12,805 nt of DNA, from positions 1 through 12,805 of the forward strand of contig JALWNJ010000295.1 in assembly GCA_026995955.1 (NCBI GenBank), written 5' to 3'. Of this stretch, positions 5,460 to 12,805 are shown piece after piece (the first letter of the stretch is position 1; the number at the start of each line of letters is the position of its first letter). The translations under genes were made by a program, and so were the position numbers. The stretch comes from Gammaproteobacteria bacterium. GTDB lineage: Bacteria > Pseudomonadota > Gammaproteobacteria > J044. The notes under the pieces are model-generated. The model was given only the letters and a program-made list of their open reading frames with translations. It did no database searches and had not been told where the DNA came from.

Positions 5460-6857
5460 TCAGTCTGCCTCGCGCATGCGACGAATGTAGCGGTACAGGG
5501 TGCGCTCGCTGACCCCGAGCGCGCGGGCGGCGCGTCCGCGGTGACCGTCATGCTGGCGCAATGCTTCCAGCACGCTCTCGTCGTCGAGACGGCGCCGGCG
5601 ACGGATCAGGGGATTGTCCGGTCCATCCTGGGCCATTGGTTCGGCAGCATGATGGACCGACACCTGGCCCTGTTCGACCACCGTCACGTCACTTCCTTCG
5701 CGGCGCACGCTGAGGCTGCTGGGAAAGACGAGATGCTCCGGCCGCATCGGCTCACCCACGGCAAGAATCACGGCCCGTTCGAGAATGTTGCGCAGTTCGC
5801 GGATGTTGCCGGGATAGTCGTAGGACAGCAGTGCCTCGATGACCTCGGAGGACAGCGGCAACTGGCGTTCGCCCTCCTCCATCATCCCCAGGAAGTATTC
5901 GGCCAGCGCGGGGATGTCCTCCTTGCGCTCGCGCAGCGGCGGGATGGTCACCGGAAAGGCCGCCAGTCGATAGTAGAGATCCTGGCGAAAGCGTCCCTCC
6001 TCCACCATGCGCAACAGATTGCGGTGGGTGGCGGCGATGAAACGGACATCGACCTGGATGTATTCGGTACCGCCGAGGCGGCGCAGGGTGCCGGTCTCCA
6101 GAACCCGCAACAGCTTGGTCTGCAGCTCCAGCGGCAGCTCACCGATCTCGTCGATGAACAGGGTGCCGCCGTGGGCAGCCTCGATCAGCCCCTGCTTGCG
6201 CTGGGTGGCGCCGGTGAAGGCGCCCTTCTCGTAGCCGAACAGCTCGCTCTCGATCAGGCTCTCGCCGAGCGCGCCGCAGTCCACAACCACGAATGGCCCG
6301 GTGCTGCGCGAGGAATAGTTGTGGATGAAGTTGGCGACACATTCCTTGCCGACCCCGCTCTCGCCCTCGATGAGGATGGTGGTCTGAGTGGGCGCGGCAC
6401 GGTACAGCAGACTGGTGAGCCGCAGCAGGGCCGGTGAATGACCGACCAGCACGCGTGGTGTCTGGCGCTGGGCAGCCGCATCCTCACCCTCCAGCGGCTC
6501 GATCAGGGCGCCGACATGGACGATCTCGCCGTTTTCGTCGAATACCGGCGTGGCCGTGACCTGCATGGGCCGCTCGCGTCCCTCCCGGTCCGGATGCAGG
6601 TTGACCAGGCGCGCCTCGTGGCGATCCGCCACCGCACGATCCAGGGGACACTCCTGCCCCAGCTGCCGGCAGGGGACATCCGAGTGGTGCTCCACCTCGT
6701 GACAGTACCGCCCCACGAGGGACTCGAGCGGCACGCCGAACTGCTCGGCATACAGGCGGTTGGCCGCCAGGATGCGATAATCGCGGTCGATCACCACATA
6801 GGGTTTGGGCAGGCCGTCGAGCAGGGCCTGGGCGGGGAACGATCGGTCTTCGGCCAT
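5460..6857 (-). CDS. Sigma-54-dependent transcriptional activator with cysteine-containing PAS domain (PAS-AAA+-Fis)
   Basis: A 465-residue one-component activator. Residues about 10-120 form a PAS sensor with three cysteines in the pattern C-x10-C-x6-C-P (C52, C63, C70), suggesting a redox, metal or thiol signal. The AAA+ domain (about 135-365) has Walker A GESGVGKE (165-172), the sigma-54-contacting GAFTGA loop (212-217), Walker B GGTLFIDEIGE (230-240) and the YPGNIRELRN segment (348-357). The C-terminus is a Fis-type helix-turn-helix, RGRAARALGVSERTLYRYIR (440-459). There is no phosphoreceiver domain, so no partner kinase is required. The ATG (bases 6855-6857) has GAGGCG a few bases upstream on the minus strand. 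It points towards the rhodanese unit and ends 62 bases from it. A dyad in its own upstream region matches repeats before the nearby sigma-54 promoter, so that unit is its probable target. Confidence 0.93.
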   Translation of the reverse strand: MAEDRSFPAQALLDGLPKPYVVIDRDYRILAANRLYAEQFGVPLESLVGRYCHEVEHHSDVPCRQLGQECPLDRAVADRHEARLVNLHPDREGRERPMQVTATPVFDENGEIVHVGALIEPLEGEDAAAQRQTPRVLVGHSPALLRLTSLLYRAAPTQTTILIEGESGVGKECVANFIHNYSSRSTGPFVVVDCGALGESLIESELFGYEKGAFTGATQRKQGLIEAAHGGTLFIDEIGELPLELQTKLLRVLETGTLRRLGGTEYIQVDVRFIAATHRNLLRMVEEGRFRQDLYYRLAAFPVTIPPLRERKEDIPALAEYFLGMMEEGERQLPLSSEVIEALLSYDYPGNIRELRNILERAVILAVGEPMRPEHLVFPSSLSVRREGSDVTVVEQGQVSVHHAAEPMAQDGPDNPLIRRRRRLDDESVLEALRQHDGHRGRAARALGVSERTLYRYIRRMREAD

Positions 6858-6874
6858 CTACGCCTCGCGTCAGT

Positions 6875-6892
6875 CCTGTCAGTATTGACAGG
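6875..6892. promoter_or_regulatory. Perfect 18-bp dyad, probable operator of the sigma-54 activator
   Basis: CCTGTCAGTATTGACAGG consists of 7-bp arms (6875-6881 and 6886-6892) in perfect inverted symmetry around GTAT. It begins 18 bases before the activator's start codon on the minus strand. Half of it, CTGTCAGTAT, recurs inverted at 4335-4344 upstream of the rhodanese unit. Its position suggests autoregulation, probably repression by the bound activator; this is inference. Confidence 0.7.
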
Positions 6893-6922
6893 GAATGTGG
6901 ACCCTGGCCTGTTCCCTGTCAA
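6885..6922. promoter_or_regulatory. 11-bp inverted repeat carrying divergent TTGACA boxes between activator gene and mfd
   Basis: TTGACAGGGAA (6885-6895) is repeated exactly inverted as TTCCCTGTCAA (6912-6922), with 16 bases between. The left arm overlaps the 18-bp dyad. Each arm begins with the sigma-70 -35 consensus TTGACA, the left reading towards mfd and the right towards the activator gene. At 17-bp spacing the -10 candidates are poor (CCTGTT forward, CACATT reverse), so the exact promoters are uncertain; TATGGG at 6928-6933 is another possible -10 for mfd. The repeat may place activator-family binding sites over both promoters. Confidence 0.5.
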
Positions 6923-6972
6923 GCGAGTATGGGAAAATGCGCCTCCCGTCAGAGTGCATCCGTCGAACCGCC

Positions 6973-9900
6973 TTGAAGCCACGCAGCCCCCTGCAACCCG
7001 TCCTGCCGGACCGCGAACACCCGCTCGTTCACTGGGGTGGGCTGGTCGGCGCCAGCCGCAAGCTGGCCATCGTCCGTGCCGCAGCCCGTTTCGACGGCCT
7101 GGCGGTGCTGGTGGTACCGGGCCATGCCGAGGCTGCGCGCATGGAGGCGGCGCTGCGCTTCTTCAATTCCGACCCCACGCTGGAAATCCTGCACCTGCCG
7201 GACTGGGAGACCCTGCCCTACGACGCCTTCTCGCCGCACGAGGACATCGTCTCCGACCGGCTGCGCCTGCTGGCGCGCCTGCCCACGCTCAGGCGTGGCC
7301 TGCTGGTAGTGCCGGCCTCGACCCTGATGCAGCGCCTGGCCCCGCGCAGCTTCGTCGCCGGGCGCAGCCTGAGCCTGAAACGCGGACAGACGCTGGACAT
7401 CGAGGCCCTGCGCCGCCAGCTCGAGGCCAGCGGCTACCGCTTCGTGCAGCAGGTGATGGAACATGGCGAGTACGCCGTGCGCGGCGCCATCATCGACCTC
7501 TACCCGATGGGCCGCGATCACCAATGCCGCAATGATCCGTTCGAAGACGAGCTCGAGGACCTGCGCCTGTTCTCGCCCGACGACCAGCGATCACGCGAGA
7601 AGATCGATGCCATCGAGCTGCTGCCGGCGCACGAGTTTCCGCTCGACGAAGACGGCATCCGCCGCTTCCGCCAGCGCTTCCGCGAGCGATTCGAGGGCGA
7701 TCCGGCACGCTGCGCGGTGTACAACGAGGTCAGCAACGGCGCCGCGCCGGGCGGCATCGAATACTACCTGCCGCTGTTTCACGAGCGGATGGAAACACTG
7801 TTCGACTATCTGCCCGAGCATCGCCTGCTGCTGCTGGCCGAGGGCAGCGAGGCTGCCGCCGAGCAGTACCTCGCCGAGGCCGGCGAGCGCTACGAGCAGC
7901 TGCGCCACGACATCGAGCGGCCCCTGCTGGCGCCGCAGGAACTGTTCCTCACGCCGCAGGAACTCGAGGCCGGGCTGGAGGCCGCGCCACGCATCCGGCG
8001 GCACGACTTCGAACTGACCGAAACCGGCGCCGACCGGCGCAACCACGCCACAACCGCCCTGCCCACGCTGCGTATCCAGCCGCGCGCCGAGCATCCCGCC
8101 GCGGCCCTGCGGTCGTTCCTCGACGCGTTCCCCGGCCGCTGCCTGATCACTGCCGAGACCACCGGTCGCCGCGAACACCTGATCGAACTGCTGCGCGGCT
8201 TCGGCCTGCAGCCCAGGGTGGTGGCGGGCTGGCGCGAATTCCTCGAGGACGAATCCACCCGCCTGGCCATTACCACCGGCCCGCTGGAGCAGGGCTTTCG
8301 CATGGATCACCCAGAACTGGCCCTGATTACCGAGGCGCAGCTGCTGGGCGAACGCGCCCGCCAGACGCGCCGGCAGCGGCGCCCCACGCGCGACGCCGAC
8401 GCGGTGATCCGCAACCTGGCCGACCTCAGCGAGGGTGCGCCGGTGGTGCACGAAAGCCATGGCGTGGGTCGTTACCTGGGGCTCACCCGGCTCGACATCG
8501 ACGGCCAGCCGGCCGAGTTCCTGACCCTGGAGTACGCCGGTGGCGACAGGCTCTATGTGCCGGTGTCGTCGCTGCACCTCATCAACCGCTACACCGGTGC
8601 CAGCCCGGAACATGCGCCGCTGCACAAGCTGGGCGGGGAACAGTGGCAAAAGGCGCGCCGCAAGGCGGCGCAGAAGGCCCGCGACGTGGCCGCCGAGCTG
8701 CTCGACATCCATGCCCGCCGCGCCGCGCGCCAGGGCCGGGCCCAGCCTACCCCCGCCGAGTACACGGCCTTCGCCGAGGCCTTCCCCTTCGAGGAGACGC
8801 CGGACCAGCAGGCCGCCATCGAGGCGGTGCTGGCGGATCTGGCCGCGGAGCAACCGATGGACCGCGTGGTGTGCGGCGATGTCGGCTTCGGCAAGACCGA
8901 GGTGGCCATGCGCGCGGCCTTCGTCAGCGCCATGAACGGCCATCAGGTGGCGGTACTGGTGCCCACCACCCTGCTCGCCCAGCAGCACACGCTCAACTTC
9001 CAGGACCGCTTCGCCGACTGGCCGGTGCGCATCGAGTCGCTGTCACGCTTCCGCACCGCGAAGGAGCAGAAGCAGGTGCTGGACAAGCTCGCCCGCGGCG
9101 AGATCGACATCGTCATCGGCACCCACAAGCTGCTCGGCAAGGAGGTGAAGTTCCGCGACCTGGGGCTGGTCATCATCGACGAGGAACACCGCTTCGGCGT
9201 GCGCCACAAGGAACGCCTCAAGGCCCTGCGCGCCGAGGTGGACCTGCTCACGCTCACCGCCACCCCGATCCCGCGCACCCTCAACATGTCGCTCTCCGGG
9301 CTGCGCGACCTGTCCATCATCGCCACCCCCCCGGTACAGCGCCACGCCATCAAGACCTTCGTCAGCGAATGGAAGGACGGCCTCATCCAGGAGGCCTGCC
9401 TGCGCGAGCTGCGCCGCGGGGGGCAGGTGTACTTCGTGCACAACGAGGTGCGCACCATCGAGGAGCAGGCGAAGCAGCTGGAACGGCTGCTGCCGGATGC
9501 GCGCATCCGCTACGCCCACGGCCAGATGCGCGAACGCGAGCTGGAGCAGCTGATGGTGGACTTCTACCACCAGCGCTTCAATGTCCTGGTGGCCACCACC
9601 ATCATCGAGAGCGGCATCGACATCCCCAGCGCCAACACCATCATCATCAACCGCGCCGACAAGCTGGGGCTGGCCCAGCTGCACCAGCTGCGCGGCCGCG
9701 TGGGCCGCTCCCACCACCGCGCCTATGCCTATCTGCTGACCCCGCCACGCAAGGCGATGACCGCCGACGCCCTGAAGCGCCTGCAGGCCATCGAGGCGCT
9801 GGAGGATCTGGGCGTGGGCTTCAGCCTGGCCAGCCACGACCTGGAGATCCGCGGCGCCGGCGAGCTGCTGGGCGAGGAGCAGAGCGGACAGATCAGCGAG

Positions 9901-10440
9901 GTCGGTTTCACCCTCTACAACGAGCTGCTGGAACGCGCGGTGAAGGCCCTCAAGGCCGGCCAGATGCCGGACCTGTCCCTGGAGGAGCCGCAGGGCATCG
10001 AGATCGAGCTGGGCGCGCCCGCCCTGCTGCCGGAGGACTTCGTGCCCGATGTCCACACCCGTCTGATCCTCTACAAGCGCATCGCTTCGGCCGCCAGCCA
10101 GGCGGAGCTAGACGAGCTGCAGGTGGAGCTCATCGATCGCTTCGGCCTGCTGCCGGAACCGGCCAAGACCCTGTTCGCCATCACCGCGCTCAAGCTGCGG
10201 GCGGAACCGCTGGGCATCCGGCGCATCGAAATGGACGACGAGAAGGGGCGCATCAGCTTCGTCGACGAACCGCGCATCAACGCCGCGCGCATGATCGAGC
10301 TGATCCAGACCCGACCCGACCGCTATCGCCTCGACAGCCAGCAGCGCCTGCACCTGCTGCACAGTGCCGACAGCGTGACCGGCCGGCTTGAACTGCTGTA
10401 CCAATTGCTGGACACTCTGCGCCTCGACCAGGCCGCCTGA
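6973..10440 (+). CDS. mfd: Transcription-repair coupling factor Mfd
   Basis: Mfd removes RNA polymerase stalled at DNA damage using ATP-driven translocation and recruits UvrA. Recognisable parts, numbered from the TTG at 6973, are the UvrB-like N-terminal module with DWETLPYDAFSPHEDI (from about residue 77); the RNA-polymerase-interacting domain beginning near HESHGVGRYLGL (about 492) and including LYVPVSSLHLINRY; Walker A GDVGFGKTE (635-643); DEEHRFG (from 736); TATPIPRTLNMS (about 762); TTIIESGIDIPSANTIII; and LHQLRGRVGRS. The C-terminal regulatory domain contains ELIDRFGLLPEPAKTL. The TTG start gives 1155 residues, close to 1148 in E. coli, and aligns the N-terminus best; ATG at 6937 (12 residues longer) is the alternative, and neither has a strong ribosome binding site. 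ATG at 6895 lies inside the operator and is unlikely. csiV follows 14 bases downstream. Confidence 0.97.
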   Translation: MKPRSPLQPVLPDREHPLVHWGGLVGASRKLAIVRAAARFDGLAVLVVPGHAEAARMEAALRFFNSDPTLEILHLPDWETLPYDAFSPHEDIVSDRLRLLARLPTLRRGLLVVPASTLMQRLAPRSFVAGRSLSLKRGQTLDIEALRRQLEASGYRFVQQVMEHGEYAVRGAIIDLYPMGRDHQCRNDPFEDELEDLRLFSPDDQRSREKIDAIELLPAHEFPLDEDGIRRFRQRFRERFEGDPARCAVYNEVSNGAAPGGIEYYLPLFHERMETLFDYLPEHRLLLLAEGSEAAAEQYLAEAGERYEQLRHDIERPLLAPQELFLTPQELEAGLEAAPRIRRHDFELTETGADRRNHATTALPTLRIQPRAEHPAAALRSFLDAFPGRCLITAETTGRREHLIELLRGFGLQPRVVAGWREFLEDESTRLAITTGPLEQGFRMDHPELALITEAQLLGERARQTRRQRRPTRDADAVIRNLADLSEGAPVVHESHGVGRYLGLTRLDIDGQPAEFLTLEYAGGDRLYVPVSSLHLINRYTGASPEHAPLHKLGGEQWQKARRKAAQKARDVAAELLDIHARRAARQGRAQPTPAEYTAFAEAFPFEETPDQQAAIEAVLADLAAEQPMDRVVCGDVGFGKTEVAMRAAFVSAMNGHQVAVLVPTTLLAQQHTLNFQDRFADWPVRIESLSRFRTAKEQKQVLDKLARGEIDIVIGTHKLLGKEVKFRDLGLVIIDEEHRFGVRHKERLKALRAEVDLLTLTATPIPRTLNMSLSGLRDLSIIATPPVQRHAIKTFVSEWKDGLIQEACLRELRRGGQVYFVHNEVRTIEEQAKQLERLLPDARIRYAHGQMRERELEQLMVDFYHQRFNVLVATTIIESGIDIPSANTIIINRADKLGLAQLHQLRGRVGRSHHRAYAYLLTPPRKAMTADALKRLQAIEALEDLGVGFSLASHDLEIRGAGELLGEEQSGQISEVGFTLYNELLERAVKALKAGQMPDLSLEEPQGIEIELGAPALLPEDFVPDVHTRLILYKRIASAASQAELDELQVELIDRFGLLPEPAKTLFAITALKLRAEPLGIRRIEMDDEKGRISFVDEPRINAARMIELIQTRPDRYRLDSQQRLHLLHSADSVTGRLELLYQLLDTLRLDQAA

Positions 10441-10454
10441 CCGAAGGAATGCCC

Positions 10455-11171
10455 ATGACGCGCTACCTGCTCGCCCCCCTGATGCTGCTGCTGTTGCTGC
10501 CCTTCGCCCGGCCGTTGCCGGCCCAGGACCTGCCCCGCTACAAGGTGGAAATGCTGTTCTTCCGCAACACCGACCCGGAGGCCTTCTACAGCGAGCACTG
10601 GCCGCTGGCGGAAGGGCTCGACGCGCCGGCCGGCGAGCGCCAGGGGGTGCCCGAGTCGTTCCGCCTCCTGCCCGACAGCGAATACACCCTGGCCGATGCC
10701 GAGAAGCGGCTGCAGGCCTCGCCGCGCTACCAGGTGCTCACCCACCTGGTCTGGATCCAGCCCGGCCTCGACAGGGAACACGCCCTGCCCATGCCGGTCA
10801 GCGCCGGCCGGGACTTCAGCCTCGAATACCCCGAGCGCATGGCCTCACGCTGGGAGACCAACGAACAGGGCGAGACGGTCGAGATCCCCGGCCCGACCAG
10901 CCTCAACGAACTGGACGGCAGCGTCAGACTGGTGCTCGGCCGCTACCTGCACATCTATACCGACCTGGTGTTGCGCCAGCCGGTGATCGTCGAGCAGCTC
11001 GACGAAGTCACCCAGCAGATGGGTGAACAGAAGACCCTGTTCGACGTACCCATCCGCAGCCACCGCCGCATGCGCAGCCGCGAGCTGCACTACATCGACC
11101 ATCCCCTGCTCGGCATCCTGATCCAGGTCACCCCGGTCGAGGAAGAAGCCCCGCCCGCCGACCATGGCTGA
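10455..11171 (+). CDS. csiV: CsiV family periplasmic protein
   Basis: A 238-residue exported protein. The N-terminus MTRYLLAPLMLLLLLPFARP is a signal peptide, probably cut after LPA (residue 23). The mature start YKVEMLFFRN, the middle GRYLHIYTDLVLRQP and the ending RRMRSRELHYIDHPLLGILI match the CsiV family, which is described as peptidoglycan-associated in gammaproteobacteria and is often encoded right after mfd, as here. I know of no enzymatic activity for the family. The start at 10455 is preferred because AAGGA (10444-10448) lies six bases upstream; the ATG at 10449 abuts it and is too close. It is probably co-transcribed with mfd, 14 bases away. The last eight bases overlap the possible start of the next gene. 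Confidence 0.88.
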   Translation: MTRYLLAPLMLLLLLPFARPLPAQDLPRYKVEMLFFRNTDPEAFYSEHWPLAEGLDAPAGERQGVPESFRLLPDSEYTLADAEKRLQASPRYQVLTHLVWIQPGLDREHALPMPVSAGRDFSLEYPERMASRWETNEQGETVEIPGPTSLNELDGSVRLVLGRYLHIYTDLVLRQPVIVEQLDEVTQQMGEQKTLFDVPIRSHRRMRSRELHYIDHPLLGILIQVTPVEEEAPPADHG

Positions 11172-12805
11172 GGGCGATGGCCAGTCGATGACGCTGCCTC
11201 GGCGCGCCCTGCTGGCGCTGCTGCTGGTCTTCACCCTGATCTGGTTCGCCGACATCGAATGGCGCGACCTGACCCACACCGACGAGGGCCGCTACGCCGA
11301 GATCCCGCGCGAGATGGTGGCCAGCGGCGACTGGCTCACTCCCAGGCTGAACGGCTTCAGGTACTTCGAAAAGCCCCCGCTGCACTACTGGATCACGGCC
11401 GTATTCTACGAGCTGTTCGGGCTGCACGACTGGGTGGCGCGACTGTGGACGGAACTCGCCGGCTGGCTGCTGGTGCTGCTCACGGGCTGGGTGGCGTGGC
11501 GCCTGTACGGCCCCGCCGCCAGCTGGATCAGCGCCCTGGTGCTGGCGGCCAACCCCTATTTCTACCTGGTCAGCCACATCAGTGTGCTCGACACCGGGCT
11601 GGCCCTGTTCATGGGGCTGACGCTTTTTGCCTTCCTGCTGGCGCAGAAGCAGTCCCGACCGGCGGCGCGCAACCGCTGGATGGCCGTGGCCTGGGCCGCG
11701 GCCGCCGGCGCCCTGCTCACCAAGGGCCTGGTCGGCATCGTGCTGCCGGGCGCGGTGTTCGTGCTCTACAGCCTGATCCGGCGCGACCTCGCCATCTGGT
11801 CGCGGCTCTGGTTCTGGCCCGGGCTGGCCCTGTTCCTGGCCCTGGCGGCGCCCTGGTTCGTGCTGGTGTCGCGCGCCAACCCCGACTTCGCCCATTTCTT
11901 CTTCGTCCACGAGCACTTCGAGCGCTTCCTGACCAGGGCCCACCAGCGCTACGAGCCCTGGTGGTGGTTCCTGCCCTTCCTGCTGCTGGCCCTGTTGCCC
12001 TGGCTGGGGCAGCTGGCAGGGCTGGCGCGCGCGGCCTGTCGGCGGTTTCTAAGACCTGCGGCGGATTTCGACGAGCGCCTGTTCCTGCTGCTGTGGATCG
12101 GCTTCATCCTGCTCTTCTTCTCCGCCTCCAGCTCCAAGCTGCCCCACTACATCCAGCCGCTCATGCCGGCCCTGGCCCTGTTCATCGGCCCCTGGCTGGC
12201 CGAGCACCGCCCCTCGCTGCGCGGCTCGGCGCTGGCCGGCCTGATCATTGCCCTGGGCGGGGTCGCCGTGCTGGCCTTCCCGCGCCCGGAGTGGGCACCG
12301 TTCCTGCCCTGGTGGCCCTGGCTGGGCGCCGCCTTCGGCCTGCTGGGGCTGGGCAGTGCAGGCGTCATCCTGCTCGGCGGCCACGGCCGGCGTGCCCTGC
12401 TGCTGCACGGGCTCACCTGGCTGCTGTTCCCGGCCCTGATCCTGGCCGGCAGCCAGCAGGTGGCCGAACTGCGCTCGGCGCGGGCGCTGGTCGAGCCACT
12501 GCGGCCCGTGATCCGGGAGGCCCCCTTCTACAGCGTGGACTTCTATCAGCAGACGGTACCCTGGTACCTGCGCCGCACCGTCACCCTGGTGGGCTGGCGC
12601 GGCGAACTGGACTTCGGCATCCGCCACGATCCCGGGCGCTGGCTGCCGGATCACGCGGCGTTTGCGCGCCACTGGCGCACCGAGCCCGATGCCTGGGCCC
12701 TGATACCGCGTTCCTCGCTGCCGGCCCTGCAACGGCTCGGACTGCCGATGCAGGTGCGCGCCGAGAACCGCGATTTCGTCATCGTTTCCCATCCGGAGGC
12801 AAGCC
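11164..12805 (+). CDS. ArnT-family (GT83/PMT_2) membrane glycosyltransferase, 3' end missing
   Basis: An open frame runs from the ATG at 11164 to the right edge, giving 547 residues without a stop. E. coli ArnT is 550 residues, so little is probably missing. The first periplasmic loop has the catalytic signature HTDEGRYAEIPREMVASGDW (38-57, acidic pair D40-E41) and YFEKPPLHYW (67-76). Around a dozen hydrophobic segments follow, then SSSKLPHYIQPLMPALAL and a soluble C-terminal domain with DFYQQTVPWYLRR, as in ArnT. These enzymes move a sugar from undecaprenyl phosphate to a lipid acceptor, in ArnT 4-amino-arabinose to lipid A, lowering surface charge and polymyxin sensitivity. The sugar here is unknown, because no arn synthesis genes are visible. 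The start overlaps csiV by eight bases; ATG at 11188 is an alternative with GAGGG (11170-11174) upstream. Confidence 0.87.
   Translation, partial: MAEGDGQSMTLPRRALLALLLVFTLIWFADIEWRDLTHTDEGRYAEIPREMVASGDWLTPRLNGFRYFEKPPLHYWITAVFYELFGLHDWVARLWTELAGWLLVLLTGWVAWRLYGPAASWISALVLAANPYFYLVSHISVLDTGLALFMGLTLFAFLLAQKQSRPAARNRWMAVAWAAAAGALLTKGLVGIVLPGAVFVLYSLIRRDLAIWSRLWFWPGLALFLALAAPWFVLVSRANPDFAHFFFVHEHFERFLTRAHQRYEPWWWFLPFLLLALLPWLGQLAGLARAACRRFLRPAADFDERLFLLLWIGFILLFFSASSSKLPHYIQPLMPALALFIGPWLAEHRPSLRGSALAGLIIALGGVAVLAFPRPEWAPFLPWWPWLGAAFGLLGLGSAGVILLGGHGRRALLLHGLTWLLFPALILAGSQQVAELRSARALVEPLRPVIREAPFYSVDFYQQTVPWYLRRTVTLVGWRGELDFGIRHDPGRWLPDHAAFARHWRTEPDAWALIPRSSLPALQRLGLPMQVRAENRDFVIVSHPEAS

Noticed and set aside
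5541..6437. Plus-strand open frame opposite the sigma-54 activator
   Set aside because: No domain is visible, and the minus-strand frame has every PAS, AAA+ and Fis motif in order.
6905..6921. Possible second sigma-54 promoter before mfd (TGGCCTGTTCCCTGTCA)
   Set aside because: There is a GG but the GC required 10 bases later is absent.
7591..8988. Minus-strand open frame of 465 codons inside mfd
   Set aside because: It is an antisense shadow of the highly conserved mfd coding sequence, with no motifs or ribosome binding site.
12049..12792. Minus-strand open frame at the right end
   Set aside because: It is Q/G/A-rich and without motifs, and lies opposite the ArnT-type gene whose membrane and C-terminal domain motifs are clear.

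Overview
The window is GC-rich, densely packed DNA and looks like a gammaproteobacterial chromosome. The mfd-csiV pairing points that way. The sulfur-type genes in the middle (periplasmic rhodanese, DUF2892 membrane protein, cysteine-bearing regulators) would suit a Chromatiales/Ectothiorhodospiraceae-like sulfur bacterium, but that placement is inference. No mobile element, CRISPR array, tRNA or rRNA was seen, and the only non-coding stretch over 200 bases (4273-4507) is regulatory.

Region 1 (1-4009, + strand) is a tight operon whose genes overlap by 4-8 bases. It encodes a GNAT acetyltransferase (cut by the left edge), an aminopropyltransferase resembling the thermospermine-synthase/ACL5 group, an agmatinase-type ureohydrolase, a histone-deacetylase-fold amidohydrolase of acetylpolyamine type, and a Crp/Fnr-family regulator. 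Together they look like a polyamine cassette: transfer an aminopropyl group, remove urea, acetylate, deacetylate. The aminopropyltransferase plus ureohydrolase pair fits the known aminopropylagmatine route to spermidine, or a less common polyamine. A small DUF2892 membrane protein follows at 4084-4272.

Region 2 (4273-6930) appears to be a self-contained sigma-54 circuit. A near-consensus -24/-12 promoter (4454-4469) precedes a small secreted protein of 59 residues (4508-4687), a periplasmic rhodanese (4748-5398) and a strong terminator (5425-5450). Convergent to these lies a PAS/AAA+/Fis sigma-54 activator (5460-6857, - strand). Repeated TGACAG/CTGTCA elements lie about 135-210 bases upstream of the inferred sigma-54 start. 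They reappear as an 18-bp dyad and an 11-bp inverted repeat in front of the activator gene. The simplest reading is that the activator binds both places, switching on the rhodanese unit and controlling itself.

Region 3 (6973-12805, + strand) holds mfd (transcription-repair coupling factor), csiV (periplasmic, CsiV family) and an ArnT-family lipid-linked sugar transferase that runs off the right edge. The last two overlap by 8 bases. The mfd promoter region is shared with the activator's operator.
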